Position numbers and translations under genes: made by a program
Notes under the pieces: generated by a model
The model's input: the letters and a program-made list of their open reading frames with translations, nothing else
Databases searched by the model: none
What the model was told of the DNA's origin: nothing
DNA from: Microvirga massiliensis
Lineage (GTDB): Bacteria > Pseudomonadota > Alphaproteobacteria > Rhizobiales > Beijerinckiaceae
Direction of reading: 5' to 3'
Assembly (NCBI RefSeq): GCF_001006805.1
Contig: NZ_LN811353.1
Location: 396,487-460,486 of the forward strand
Length of the DNA: 64,000 bases
Shown here: positions 44,110-52,974 of the stretch, piece after piece
Position numbering within the stretch: the first letter of the stretch is position 1
Layout of the letters: the number at the start of each line of letters is the position of its first letter

Positions 44110-47100
44110 TTACGAGAGGACGAAGTCGGACGTCTGGAGGTCGTGGTTGCCCTTGATGCTGATCCGGAACTCGGCCGCATCGGGTCCGCCCGTGTTGCCG
44201 CTCACGACCGTGTAGTCGCCGTCCGCCCGGCTCTCGTGGGTGATCGCGAGCTGGGCCGGGCCGGAGGCCGCGCCGTTCACTAGCGTGAAGGACTGCTTGC
44301 CGGCCGCGCAGCCATTGGCATCGATCGCGCTGAGGTCGATCCGGTCGCCCGGCTGGAAGCCGAGGATCGTATCGCCGTCGGCATCGGCCGCCGAGAGGAA
44401 CCGGAAGGTGTCGTTGCCGGCCCCGCCGTCGATCACGTTGACGGCCCGGCTGGCCGTGATCACGTCGTCGCCGGATCCGGTGACGATGTTCTCGATCCCC
44501 CAGAGCGTGTCGGAGCCGGTCTGGGCGCTCGTCACCGTGCCCCGGCCCAGGAAGCCGGTGCCGAGATCGGCCGTGATGGCGGCGGTGATCGCCGCCATGT
44601 CGAGCGTGTCGATCCCGGTGCCGCCGTCCAGGTCATCGCCGTAGTAGGTGTCGTTGCCGTCGCCCACCGCGGCCACGAAGACGTCATCGCCCGCCCCGCC
44701 GTAGACCGTGTCGTTGCCCCACCCGGCATCGATCAGGTCGTTGCCGTCGCCCCCGAAGATACGGTCGTGGCCCGCATCGCCGTAGAGCATGTCGGCCCCG
44801 TCCCCGCCGAGGATGTCGTCGTTGCCATCCCCGCCGAAGATGATGTCCCGGCCACCCTCGCCGCTCAGGAAGTCGTTGCCGCCGCCGCCGTGGATGACGT
44901 CCGCGCCGTCGCCGCCGATCACGCTGTCGTTGCCGTCGAGGGCCAGGATCGTCCCGCCTCGCGCGGTGGCGACCAGCACGTCATGGCCGTTCGTTCCGAC
45001 GATCGTGCCGCCGGCGGAGGAACCGGGCTGCGGTGCGGGCGTGCCCGTCCCGTCGCCATCGCCGCACGAAGCATCGTCATCCCCCGAGCCGACATCGTCA
45101 TCGTCGTCATCGCCGGAGCCGACATCATCGTCATCGTCGTCATCGCCCGGCTCCGCGATGTCGTCGTCATCGTTGCCGCCGATCACGTCGTCATCACCGT
45201 CCGAGCCGCCGATCCCACCATCCTCGTCGTGCACCTTGAAGATGTGCTCCGGCAGGTTGGTGAGGCCGTTGTTGCGCGCGACGATGTCCGCGAACTCCTG
45301 GCCGTCGATGAACGCCTCGTAGAAGTCGAACGCCTCGAGCCGATCCTTGTAGTAGAAGCGGTCGGCCTCCTGGAGACGGTCGAACTGCTCGTGGAGCACC
45401 ACCCAGAAGGTTTGGCCCACCATGCCGCCGTTGATGTGCTTCTCGGCGAGGCCGCCCACCCACAGGTCGACGCGGTCGATGCCCTTGACGATCTTGGCGC
45501 CGTTCTCCCCGTCCAGGAGCTGGATGTCGGGATTGACCGCCACGAAGGCCGCGATCTTCTCCGGCGTGTCGAGCACCAGGTCCAGATAGGCCTGCTTGAA
45601 CTGGGCGATCACCGCGTCGCTCAGGCCGTTGCGGGCCTGGAAGTCCTCCCAGGACGCATAGGCCGACAGGTTGCCCGCATAGCCCACGGCCTCCTTGACG
45701 TAGGAGTTCTGCGACGCCACGAGGTCCATGCGCACCTGGTTGAGGGTGCCGAGCCCCACGTCGCGGCCACGGGCGAGGTTGAACGAGAACAGGTCGGCAT
45801 GGATGCGCACGAGATCGTTGCGCACCGCGTCGACGATGTTGAAGTCGACCTCCTCCGCCGGCTGCGTGATGATGCCGCCGAGGATCGAGTCGACCCCGAG
45901 TTGCTCGTAGCCAGGCTGCGGCGTGTAGCCCGGCGGCAGAGCCTGCGGGAAGGCCTCCGCGTCGTTCGTCGGGTTCAGGAACGCGTCGAACAGCGCGACC
46001 TGCTTCGGGTTCCCGTTCTCATCCAGCACCGTCAGGGTCTGGCCGATCAGCGAGTGCCCGAAGCGGTACACGGCCGCCGCGAACTCATGCGAGATGCCGG
46101 GATCCGCATCGGGGTTGTAGCCGCCGTGACCGTGGTCGCCGCGGCCGCGGATGCCGCCGAGCAACATGCCGGCGAACTCGTCGAACACCACCCGCTGGTA
46201 CTCGGCCTCGTTGACCGCCTTGGCGGCCTCGAAGAGTTCCTTCTCGGTGCCTTGGAAACCCGCGGCCTTGAGCTGCTCCACATGATAGTTGTGGTTGCGA
46301 GCCCAGATCGTGTGCATCGAGGTCAGGGCGTAGTTCTCGTTGGCGCGCCCGTCCCCGGCCACGTAGTGGTCGAGCAGGTTCACGAAGGGGTTGGTGTCGA
46401 GCAGCAGGGCGTGGCCGCTGTTCATGAAGTTCCCGGCCAGCTTCGCGTAGACCTGCGGGTCGAATCCGCCCTCCGCGTCGATCAGGCTTCCCGTCAAGCC
46501 CTCCGAGATGGGATAGTTGGTGTAGTAGTCCCGGAAGGAGATCGAGCCATTGGGCAGCGACGGGTCGGTGAAGACCGTGTTGTTGTCCCAGTGGTGCTGG
46601 ATCGCCTCGCGCAGGGTCGGGAGCAGGGCCATCGAGGGGCTGGACGGGTCCGGGGCCCCCTTGAGCAGGTAGGATGTCAGCTCCCCGTTGCCGTCGCCCT
46701 GGCGCAGGAACTGGGCGACCAGGTTGTGCGACCCGTAGGCCTGGTTCTGGTCCACGAAGGCGGTCGTCTTGTTGAGGTGCAGCGGGATGCCGTTCTCGTC
46801 GAAGCCGTGGACCTCGCCGCGGGTCAGGTCGGCCGGGTTGTCGGAACCCGGCCTCCCGGTGCCGGGACCGCCGATCTCGATCGTGCCGTTGGTGGCGTTC
46901 TTCGGGATGAAGTCGAGGCCGTGGTCGAAGTACTGGCCGAACGCCATGAAGAAGATGCTGGCGTTCTTGGCGCTCTTCGCCAGGCCCTCCTCCTGCGCCC
47001 CGAGGATGTTGGAGATCGCCCGCGGGTCGAGCCCGTCGAAGATCGGGTTGAGGTCGCGGTTGTTCGTCGCCGCGTCGTACTCGCCGTAGCGGGCCTCGGT

Positions 47101-47760
47101 GAGGCGGATGAACGGCGTGTCGGACGCGCCCCACGAGCCGTTGCCGCCATTGTTCTCCGCACCCGAGATGGTGCGGGCACCCAGGGCATGGTCGGCATCG
47201 TCGTCGTCCGCGAACGGCCTCCGGCCGTTGATCAGCTTCTTGAGCCCGTCGAGGTCGCGCTGGGTGTAATCGAAGGAGCCTTGCGGCCGATCATCGTCGT
47301 CGCGGCCGGGACCGTGCCCGCCGGGAATTGCGTCCTCCCCGGCCACGATCTCCGGAGTGCCGGAGTTCGCGTAGGTGATGGAGTGCGTGCCGTTCGACAG
47401 GGTCGTCGTGCCGTTGCCGTTGTCGGTCGACGTGTAGTCACCCGGCTGGCTACCGTCCGGCAGCACGATCACGTCCTGCGGGCGCAGGGTGCCCACGATG
47501 GTGTCGTTGCCGCCGTTGGAGCGGAACACGATCCGGTGCGCCGACTGGAGGGAGGTGATGTCGACGGTGTCGTCGCCGTCCGAACCCTCGACCGTAATGG
47601 TGCTGTAGTTGAGGCTGGTGGAGCTGAAGTTGCCGATCACCTGGATCGTGTCGCCGCCACTCGGACCCTGGTTCAGCCCGCCACCGTCATTGGCTGTCAC
47701 GTCGAGAGTGTTGACGACGATCTCCTCGATGTTGTCGAGTTCCGCGATCACAGACTCCAC
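44110..47760 (-). CDS. Heme peroxidase/RTX protein, C-terminal half of a split gene
   Basis: 1216 codons. Residues 1-140 continue the segment that should follow the upstream frame (VESVIAELDNIEEIVVNTLD, then DTIQVIGNF). An animal-type heme peroxidase domain spans about 160-890: distal His280 in FGQYFDHGLD, Arg488 in IWARNHNYH, proximal His569 in RFGHS, and LARGRDVGLGTLNQVR. An Asp-rich linker (about 905-950), an RTX array (about 955-1090) and a C-terminal secretion-type domain follow. Its first in-frame start is a GTG formed by the six-G tract, so it is probably not an independent gene. Confidence 0.88.
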   Translation of the reverse strand: MESVIAELDNIEEIVVNTLDVTANDGGGLNQGPSGGDTIQVIGNFSSTSLNYSTITVEGSDGDDTVDITSLQSAHRIVFRSNGGNDTIVGTLRPQDVIVLPDGSQPGDYTSTDNGNGTTTLSNGTHSITYANSGTPEIVAGEDAIPGGHGPGRDDDDRPQGSFDYTQRDLDGLKKLINGRRPFADDDDADHALGARTISGAENNGGNGSWGASDTPFIRLTEARYGEYDAATNNRDLNPIFDGLDPRAISNILGAQEEGLAKSAKNASIFFMAFGQYFDHGLDFIPKNATNGTIEIGGPGTGRPGSDNPADLTRGEVHGFDENGIPLHLNKTTAFVDQNQAYGSHNLVAQFLRQGDGNGELTSYLLKGAPDPSSPSMALLPTLREAIQHHWDNNTVFTDPSLPNGSISFRDYYTNYPISEGLTGSLIDAEGGFDPQVYAKLAGNFMNSGHALLLDTNPFVNLLDHYVAGDGRANENYALTSMHTIWARNHNYHVEQLKAAGFQGTEKELFEAAKAVNEAEYQRVVFDEFAGMLLGGIRGRGDHGHGGYNPDADPGISHEFAAAVYRFGHSLIGQTLTVLDENGNPKQVALFDAFLNPTNDAEAFPQALPPGYTPQPGYEQLGVDSILGGIITQPAEEVDFNIVDAVRNDLVRIHADLFSFNLARGRDVGLGTLNQVRMDLVASQNSYVKEAVGYAGNLSAYASWEDFQARNGLSDAVIAQFKQAYLDLVLDTPEKIAAFVAVNPDIQLLDGENGAKIVKGIDRVDLWVGGLAEKHINGGMVGQTFWVVLHEQFDRLQEADRFYYKDRLEAFDFYEAFIDGQEFADIVARNNGLTNLPEHIFKVHDEDGGIGGSDGDDDVIGGNDDDDIAEPGDDDDDDDVGSGDDDDDDVGSGDDDASCGDGDGTGTPAPQPGSSAGGTIVGTNGHDVLVATARGGTILALDGNDSVIGGDGADVIHGGGGNDFLSGEGGRDIIFGGDGNDDILGGDGADMLYGDAGHDRIFGGDGNDLIDAGWGNDTVYGGAGDDVFVAAVGDGNDTYYGDDLDGGTGIDTLDMAAITAAITADLGTGFLGRGTVTSAQTGSDTLWGIENIVTGSGDDVITASRAVNVIDGGAGNDTFRFLSAADADGDTILGFQPGDRIDLSAIDANGCAAGKQSFTLVNGAASGPAQLAITHESRADGDYTVVSGNTGGPDAAEFRISIKGNHDLQTSDFVLS

Positions 47761-50700
47761 CCCCCGACCGTGCGGGTGATGACGATCTCGGTGTTGGCCG
47801 CGAAGGTGGTTCCCAATGCGGTCGCCAGTCCGGCATTCTGGCCGTTGGTCACGGCATAGATGCGGAAGGTCTCGGCTTCCTCATTTCCGTTGAGCCGATA
47901 GGTATCGGTGCCCGCGCCACCGTCGACGAGATCGCGTCCGTCGGTGCTGAGCTGGATGACCGTGTCATTGCCAGCCCCGCCGTTCAGCGTGTCATTGCCG
48001 GCCCCGCCGTTCAGGGTGTCGTTGCCACCGTTCCCGTTGAGGAGGTCATTGCCGCCGTTCCCGTTGAGGAGGTCGTTGGCACCACCTCCAAGGAAGCCGT
48101 TCGTACCGTTCGCGACATCGTCGCCCTCGGTTCCATTGAAGGTGTTGCCCAGGAAAGGAATCGCGTTCCAGTTGTCACCAACGACCCCCGTCGGCTGCGA
48201 GAATACCTCCTCGAGCTTGCCGTCGCCGTCCGTGTACCGAACCCGGACGCGAAGGATGTCCCCGACCTGTCCCCCGAGCCCCAGTAGTCCCTCATTCGGC
48301 GTGAACGCGGCGCCAGTGCCGCCAAGCGCGGCGGGAATGTCGATCCAGGTCGCTCCCCCATTCTCGGATCGTTGCCACTGGTAGCTGAACGCGCCGAGGC
48401 CATCGAGGTCTTCGATGCCGCTCACGTCGACGGTCAGCCTCTGCCCTTCCCTCAATGCCGTGGGGATCACGATCACCGGCACGCCGGTCGGCGGCTCGTT
48501 GATGAACTGCCCGATCGGGATGTCGACGGTGCCGCCATTGCCGTCCGCGAAGCGCAGGATTTCGATGTTGCGCAGCGTGTCGATGCCGTCCGACTCGCGC
48601 CGCTTGCCCGTGATGGGATCGTCGATGGGATCCGAGACCGTGACGTGTTCCACCCGGACGCTGCCGTCGGCGTTGCGGCTGATCTCGTAGTTCTCCCGCA
48701 CGTCCCAGTAGACCGCGATGTCGGTCCCGCTGTCGTCGTGCAGGATCTCCCTGACGATCTTGAGCTGGCCGGGGTTGATGCGGCCTTCCAGCATCCATGA
48801 CGTCAGGGGTTTGGTCACGCCGCCGAGGGTGACGTTGTCCTTCATGCTGTCGACGGTGGCGATCTGAGCGCCCGTGCCGTCCTTGTTCGCCCGGATGCTG
48901 ATACGCACGTTCAGCCAGGCGTTGCCGTCGATGACGTCGTTGCCCGCGCGGCCCTCGATGATGTCGCTGCCGCCGCCGCCGAGGAGGATGTTGCCGCCGA
49001 CGAACGCCTTCTTCACCGTGCCCGAGCCATCGGCCCAGTACTGGACCTCCCGCAGCATGTCGGGGGTGATGATCTTGTCGAGTCCGGCGATGCGGGCGAT
49101 GCCGGCCTCGTCGAGCTCGTTGTACATGAAGTTGCCCTCTGGCGTCGGGTCGGGGATCGTGTCGATCTCCTCGTCGTCGCTGGTGCGGTCGTCGCCCCTC
49201 AGGATGTCGTCGTGCTTCCAGCCGGAGAGCGCCTCGACCTGACTGAAGCGGTCGCGCAGGACCTCGAGCGGCAGGGTCGGGAAGACCGGGAAGTTCATGT
49301 CGGCATCGGCCCCGACCTTCTGGCCCTTGTGGATCACCCAGTCGAAGCCCCACATGCCGATGTTCTTCTGGATGCCCTCCCCGGCGAACATGATGTCGTC
49401 GCCCGAGTCGGCATCGTAGTCGGTGTCGCCGCGGCCGCCGTTGATGACATCGTGGCCGATGACGGTCGAGTTGAAGAAAATGTCGCCGTTGTCGCCCGCG
49501 ATGTAGTCGAAGCGGCCATCGCCCTCGATCCAGTCGTCGCCCTCGTTGCCGAACAGCATGTCGGAGCCGTCGCCGCCGAGCAGGAAGTCGTCGCCGGTGC
49601 CGCCGCGCAACTCGGACCCGTCGGGACCTGCGATCAGGAAGTCGTTGCCGGAGCCGCCGAACAGCAGCGCCATGCCGCTGCCGCCGTGGATGACGTCGTT
49701 GCCGGCATCGCCCCGGAGCATGTTGACCTCGCCGATGTCGGTGCCGGCGTTGGTGATGATGTCGTCGCCGTCGCCGCCGTGGACGTTGTCGACCCCGTAG
49801 CCGGCCTCGATGCGGTCGTCGCCGTCATCGCCCCAGATCGTGTCGTCGCCATCGCCCGCGATGATCGTGTCGTTGCTCTTGGTGCCCTGGATGACGACGT
49901 GGGCAGCGCCGTTGTAGCGGATGTAGTTTTCGCCGCGCTCGACCATGTTCGAGACGGCCTCGAGCGTCGGATCCTCGTGCACGGGATCCTCCTTCCCGGT
50001 CATCCTCATCTGCTTGGCGAGATCCACGTAGAGGATGTGGTCCGGTGCCGAGAAGATGTCGGCCGGGATGGCCGTCCCGGTCTCACCGAGGTCAGTGTTG
50101 CGCAGGAACATCTTCGCGAGCGAGTTGTTCTCGAGCTCAGTGAGCAGGTTCAGGCCCTGGACGCGCGACAGGTAGTAGAAGCGGTCGGAGTCCTGGAGGT
50201 TCTCCATCTGCATCTCGAACACGAACGCGAAGGTCGAGCCGAGCATGCCGCCGAAGGACATCTTCTTCTCGGCCAGGCCGCCGACCCACAGGTCGACGTT
50301 GTCGAGGCCGCCCTTCTTGTTCGCGTAGGCCCCCCGCGCGTTCAGGAAGTCGAGCCGATCCTCCGGAGGAGCGATGGTCTTGGTCTGCTTGGCGATCGGG
50401 TCGTAGAAGGTCTCCGTGGTGCCGAAGACGAGCGCCATCGCCGCCGCGCGTTTCCCATCGATGGTCGCCTCGGCCGCGATGCTGGCGTGCGTCCCGTAGG
50501 CCGCGATGAAGTTGACGATCGAGGCCGGGGTCTTGAGATTCAGGGCGAAGTCGGCCCAGCTCTCGTAGGGCTTGAGCTGGCTGTCGCCGTTGGCCATCGC
50601 CATGAACTGCGCGCGCGCCTCGTTGAGCGTCGGCATGCCCGTGTCGCGGCCGCGGGCGATGTTGATCGCCGCGAGGTCGAGCGGGACGCCCAGCAACTGG

Positions 50701-52634
50701 TTGCGCAGGACGTTGGTGACGAACTCGTCGATCTCCTGGCCGACCTGGACGCTCATGCCCCGGAAGATGGCCGCCGCCGCCGCGTCGTGGGTGATCTTGC
50801 CGTTCCCGTCCACTGCGCCGAAGGCCAGCGGGTTGAGGAATGCGTCGAACAGGCTCATGTCGGCGCGGGATCCGTCGGCGTTGATCCAGTCGACGGTCTC
50901 GTTGAGCATCGAGTGCCCGAAGCGGTAGATCACGTTTGCGAACTCGGCGTAGATCGCCGGGTTCAGTTCTACGTCCGGCTGGACCATGAAGACGTCGACG
51001 TCGGGCTGGATCTTGCGCGCGAACTCCTCGAAGACGAGGTGCTGGTACTGCATCTCGGTGGTGAAGCGCGCGGCCTGGAAGATGCGTTCGCCGTCCCACG
51101 CGAGGTTCGCGATTTCCTCCGCACTGGCCGGGAACGCAGTGAGCTTGTGGTCCTTCAGCAGCCATTCGTTGAGGAAGGCGAGGTCGCCGGATGCCAGCAC
51201 AACCTCCTTGACGTGCCCGGCGACGCGGTTGTGCTCGGAGTGGAAGACGTGGTGGATCGCCGACAGGCCGATGTTCTCGTTGCCGCGGCCGTCGCCCGTG
51301 ATGTAGTGCGCGTCGAGCAGCTCGTTGTCGTAGGTTCCCCTTGGCTGGGCGGCATCGGGCGCCCCCGCAACATCGTCGCTGTCGGCGACCTTTAGGGTGT
51401 CGGGTATTCCATCGCGATCACTGTCATAAAGTCCCGGTGCTGCATTGTGCGCGATGTCGTCGAGGAAGGCGTGAGGCGTGCGGATCGCACCAACGAGGGT
51501 CGGATTGATCGGGCTGTCTGGCGTGCCCGAGATCACGATGTCGTCGGCCGTGTTCGGAATGCCGTCGCTTCCGAGGCCGACGATCACCTGCGCGAAGCCG
51601 GTCTCTGGATGTGGGATGAACTTGCCGTAGGGATCCGTCCGCAGGAGCGGGACCATGCCGACGTCAGCATCGGTCAGCTCGATGCCCAGCATGTTCTTCG
51701 CCTGGTCCTTCACGTCCTTCCAGGTGGCCATGCCGCGCGCGCCGTTGAGCAGATTGCCCGTCGCCATCGGCTTGCCGTCGACCATCTCGTACTCGCGCAG
51801 GAAGACCTGGTGCGAGGGATGAGAGGTGTAGGTCTGGTTCTGGTCGACCCACGGGGTGGTGACGTTGCCCGCGCCCTCGCCCGTGGTTGCGCGGGTCATG
51901 ACCATGAAGTTGGTGTGCGGGCTGTTGGGGTTGTAGAGCGGGTCGTCCGGCGAGAGCGGGATGAAGACCGTGCCGCCGCCCTTCTTCACGAGGTCGAGGC
52001 CGTGGTCGAAGAACTGGCCGAAGAGGGTGAAGACGGAGTTGTACGAGGCCGAGATGCCATCGTCGGGGGCGACGTTCGGCAGGAGGATGCTCGGCCCGTC
52101 CATCTCGATGCCGTACTGGTCGAGCAGGGCGTCGAGATTGGCCCTGGCGATGGCGTAGGATGGGGTGTCCGGGTCCGTGATCCCCTTGAGGACGGTATGG
52201 GCATCCATGACGGCCTTCCGGGCAACCGTCAGCGCCTCCCCGTTCAGTCCCGCATGTTGCAGGGCGGCGGTGATAGCCGCCAGATTATTGAGCGTCTGGT
52301 CGACGATGAGGTTCGAGATCAGACGCGGGTCGGCATCGACCACATTGCCGTTCTGGCCGTAGTCGTTGTTGGTCGGATAGCCGTAACCGGCGGGCATGCT
52401 GCCGCTGCCCTCATGCTCCGATCCGCTGGTCAGTCGAGGGAACGGCTGGCCTGAGGAGCCCCAGTGCTCGCGCCCCTCGCCGTAGTTGTTGTAGCTGCCG
52501 TCGACCGTGCGCAGGCCGTGCGGCAGGAGCGGGCTGTCGACCAGCTCACCCATGGGTGCGCCGGCCGCATGCGCCTCGGCGATCTTGATCTGCGCTAGGA
52601 TGAAATCCAGGTCGTGCTTGACGAGTTGAACCAT
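47748..52634 (-). CDS. Heme peroxidase/RTX protein, N-terminal half (MopA-like)
   Basis: 1628 aa with no signal peptide, as expected for type I export. The heme peroxidase domain spans about 90-880: distal His211 in LFGQFFDHGLDLV, HSEHNR at 465-470, proximal His574 in RFGHS, and ARGRDTGMPTLNEAR. An RTX array follows at about 917-1090, then a beta-rich region and a second short array (LLNGNGGND units). The frame ends abruptly at WSL-stop, just after ITRTVGG at a G6 run. The ATG at 52634 has AGGGGAG upstream. The architecture matches Mn(II)-oxidising MopA-type peroxidases; the activity is inferred. Confidence 0.9.
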   Translation of the reverse strand: MVQLVKHDLDFILAQIKIAEAHAAGAPMGELVDSPLLPHGLRTVDGSYNNYGEGREHWGSSGQPFPRLTSGSEHEGSGSMPAGYGYPTNNDYGQNGNVVDADPRLISNLIVDQTLNNLAAITAALQHAGLNGEALTVARKAVMDAHTVLKGITDPDTPSYAIARANLDALLDQYGIEMDGPSILLPNVAPDDGISASYNSVFTLFGQFFDHGLDLVKKGGGTVFIPLSPDDPLYNPNSPHTNFMVMTRATTGEGAGNVTTPWVDQNQTYTSHPSHQVFLREYEMVDGKPMATGNLLNGARGMATWKDVKDQAKNMLGIELTDADVGMVPLLRTDPYGKFIPHPETGFAQVIVGLGSDGIPNTADDIVISGTPDSPINPTLVGAIRTPHAFLDDIAHNAAPGLYDSDRDGIPDTLKVADSDDVAGAPDAAQPRGTYDNELLDAHYITGDGRGNENIGLSAIHHVFHSEHNRVAGHVKEVVLASGDLAFLNEWLLKDHKLTAFPASAEEIANLAWDGERIFQAARFTTEMQYQHLVFEEFARKIQPDVDVFMVQPDVELNPAIYAEFANVIYRFGHSMLNETVDWINADGSRADMSLFDAFLNPLAFGAVDGNGKITHDAAAAAIFRGMSVQVGQEIDEFVTNVLRNQLLGVPLDLAAINIARGRDTGMPTLNEARAQFMAMANGDSQLKPYESWADFALNLKTPASIVNFIAAYGTHASIAAEATIDGKRAAAMALVFGTTETFYDPIAKQTKTIAPPEDRLDFLNARGAYANKKGGLDNVDLWVGGLAEKKMSFGGMLGSTFAFVFEMQMENLQDSDRFYYLSRVQGLNLLTELENNSLAKMFLRNTDLGETGTAIPADIFSAPDHILYVDLAKQMRMTGKEDPVHEDPTLEAVSNMVERGENYIRYNGAAHVVIQGTKSNDTIIAGDGDDTIWGDDGDDRIEAGYGVDNVHGGDGDDIITNAGTDIGEVNMLRGDAGNDVIHGGSGMALLFGGSGNDFLIAGPDGSELRGGTGDDFLLGGDGSDMLFGNEGDDWIEGDGRFDYIAGDNGDIFFNSTVIGHDVINGGRGDTDYDADSGDDIMFAGEGIQKNIGMWGFDWVIHKGQKVGADADMNFPVFPTLPLEVLRDRFSQVEALSGWKHDDILRGDDRTSDDEEIDTIPDPTPEGNFMYNELDEAGIARIAGLDKIITPDMLREVQYWADGSGTVKKAFVGGNILLGGGGSDIIEGRAGNDVIDGNAWLNVRISIRANKDGTGAQIATVDSMKDNVTLGGVTKPLTSWMLEGRINPGQLKIVREILHDDSGTDIAVYWDVRENYEISRNADGSVRVEHVTVSDPIDDPITGKRRESDGIDTLRNIEILRFADGNGGTVDIPIGQFINEPPTGVPVIVIPTALREGQRLTVDVSGIEDLDGLGAFSYQWQRSENGGATWIDIPAALGGTGAAFTPNEGLLGLGGQVGDILRVRVRYTDGDGKLEEVFSQPTGVVGDNWNAIPFLGNTFNGTEGDDVANGTNGFLGGGANDLLNGNGGNDLLNGNGGNDTLNGGAGNDTLNGGAGNDTVIQLSTDGRDLVDGGAGTDTYRLNGNEEAETFRIYAVTNGQNAGLATALGTTFAANTEIVITRTVGGWSL
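47760..47765 (-). other. Homopolymeric G6 tract where the two peroxidase frames meet
   Basis: The coding strand reads ACG GTC GGG GGG TGG AG. The upstream frame leaves the conserved sequence here and stops four codons later, while the next frame takes it up from the GTG. Seven G would give continuous VGGVESVIAEL. A -1 slip on GGG GGG would do the same. Confidence 0.85.
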
Positions 52635-52800
52635 AATGTCGCTCCCCTGCGCAACGGTGCGCTGTTGACCAGAACTGCTCTTCCTCTCCGTGAGCCTCGG
52701 CCGATGACGCGGGTCTTTGCGTCCGGTGTTAGTCGGTCCTGACCACGGCGAGCCCGCATGAACGGGCAAATTCGGCGTATAGAATGCGTTAAAAATTTGC

Positions 52801-52812
52801 CGGTTATAACCG
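52801..52812. promoter_or_regulatory. Perfect 12-bp palindrome, candidate operator
   Basis: CGGTTATAACCG is fully self-complementary and sits centrally between the divergent peroxidase and kinase genes, beside AAAAATTTG. Confidence 0.45.
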
Positions 52813-52879
52813 CGGATGGTCTGACGAATTCATAGAATGGAAGTCTGATCCGGCCTGCGCCAAAGCCGGGTGCCCATCC

Positions 52880-52893
52880 TGGACTATGGTCCA
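52880..52893. promoter_or_regulatory. Inverted repeat with a nearby half-site
   Basis: TGGAC-TATG-GTCCA is a perfect 5-bp inverted repeat, and GGGACTATG recurs 22 bp downstream. The pattern is compatible with a response-regulator site. Confidence 0.4.
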
Positions 52894-52944
52894 GTGATGA
52901 CTGGGACTATGTGCCCTGGCCGAAACCGTCTCTGGTCGGTAACA

Positions 52945-52965
52945 GTGCCCCCAAGGGAGGGGCAC
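52945..52965 (+). promoter_or_regulatory. Hairpin occluding the kinase ribosome site
   Basis: GTGCCCC and GGGGCAC form a 7-bp stem whose loop and 3' arm contain AGGGAGGGG, the only purine-rich ribosome site before the ATG at 52975. It may limit kinase translation. Confidence 0.4.
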
Positions 52966-52974
52966 ACAAACGAG

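Larger units (their letters stand above)
52635..52974. other. 340-bp divergent regulatory interval of the peroxidase island
   Basis: It separates the peroxidase start from the divergent kinase gene. It holds the palindromes at 52801-52812 and 52880-52893 and a hairpin over the kinase ribosome site. The A/T-rich patch near 52785-52810 may contain promoters. Confidence 0.5.

Noticed and set aside
44767..47859. A 1030-codon open frame on the plus strand
   Set aside because: It is antisense to the second peroxidase half. The product is Val/Asp/Arg-rich with no recognisable fold, while the minus strand has clear peroxidase motifs.
49212..51395. A 727-codon open frame on the plus strand
   Set aside because: It is a shadow of the first peroxidase half, with compositionally biased translation and no motif.
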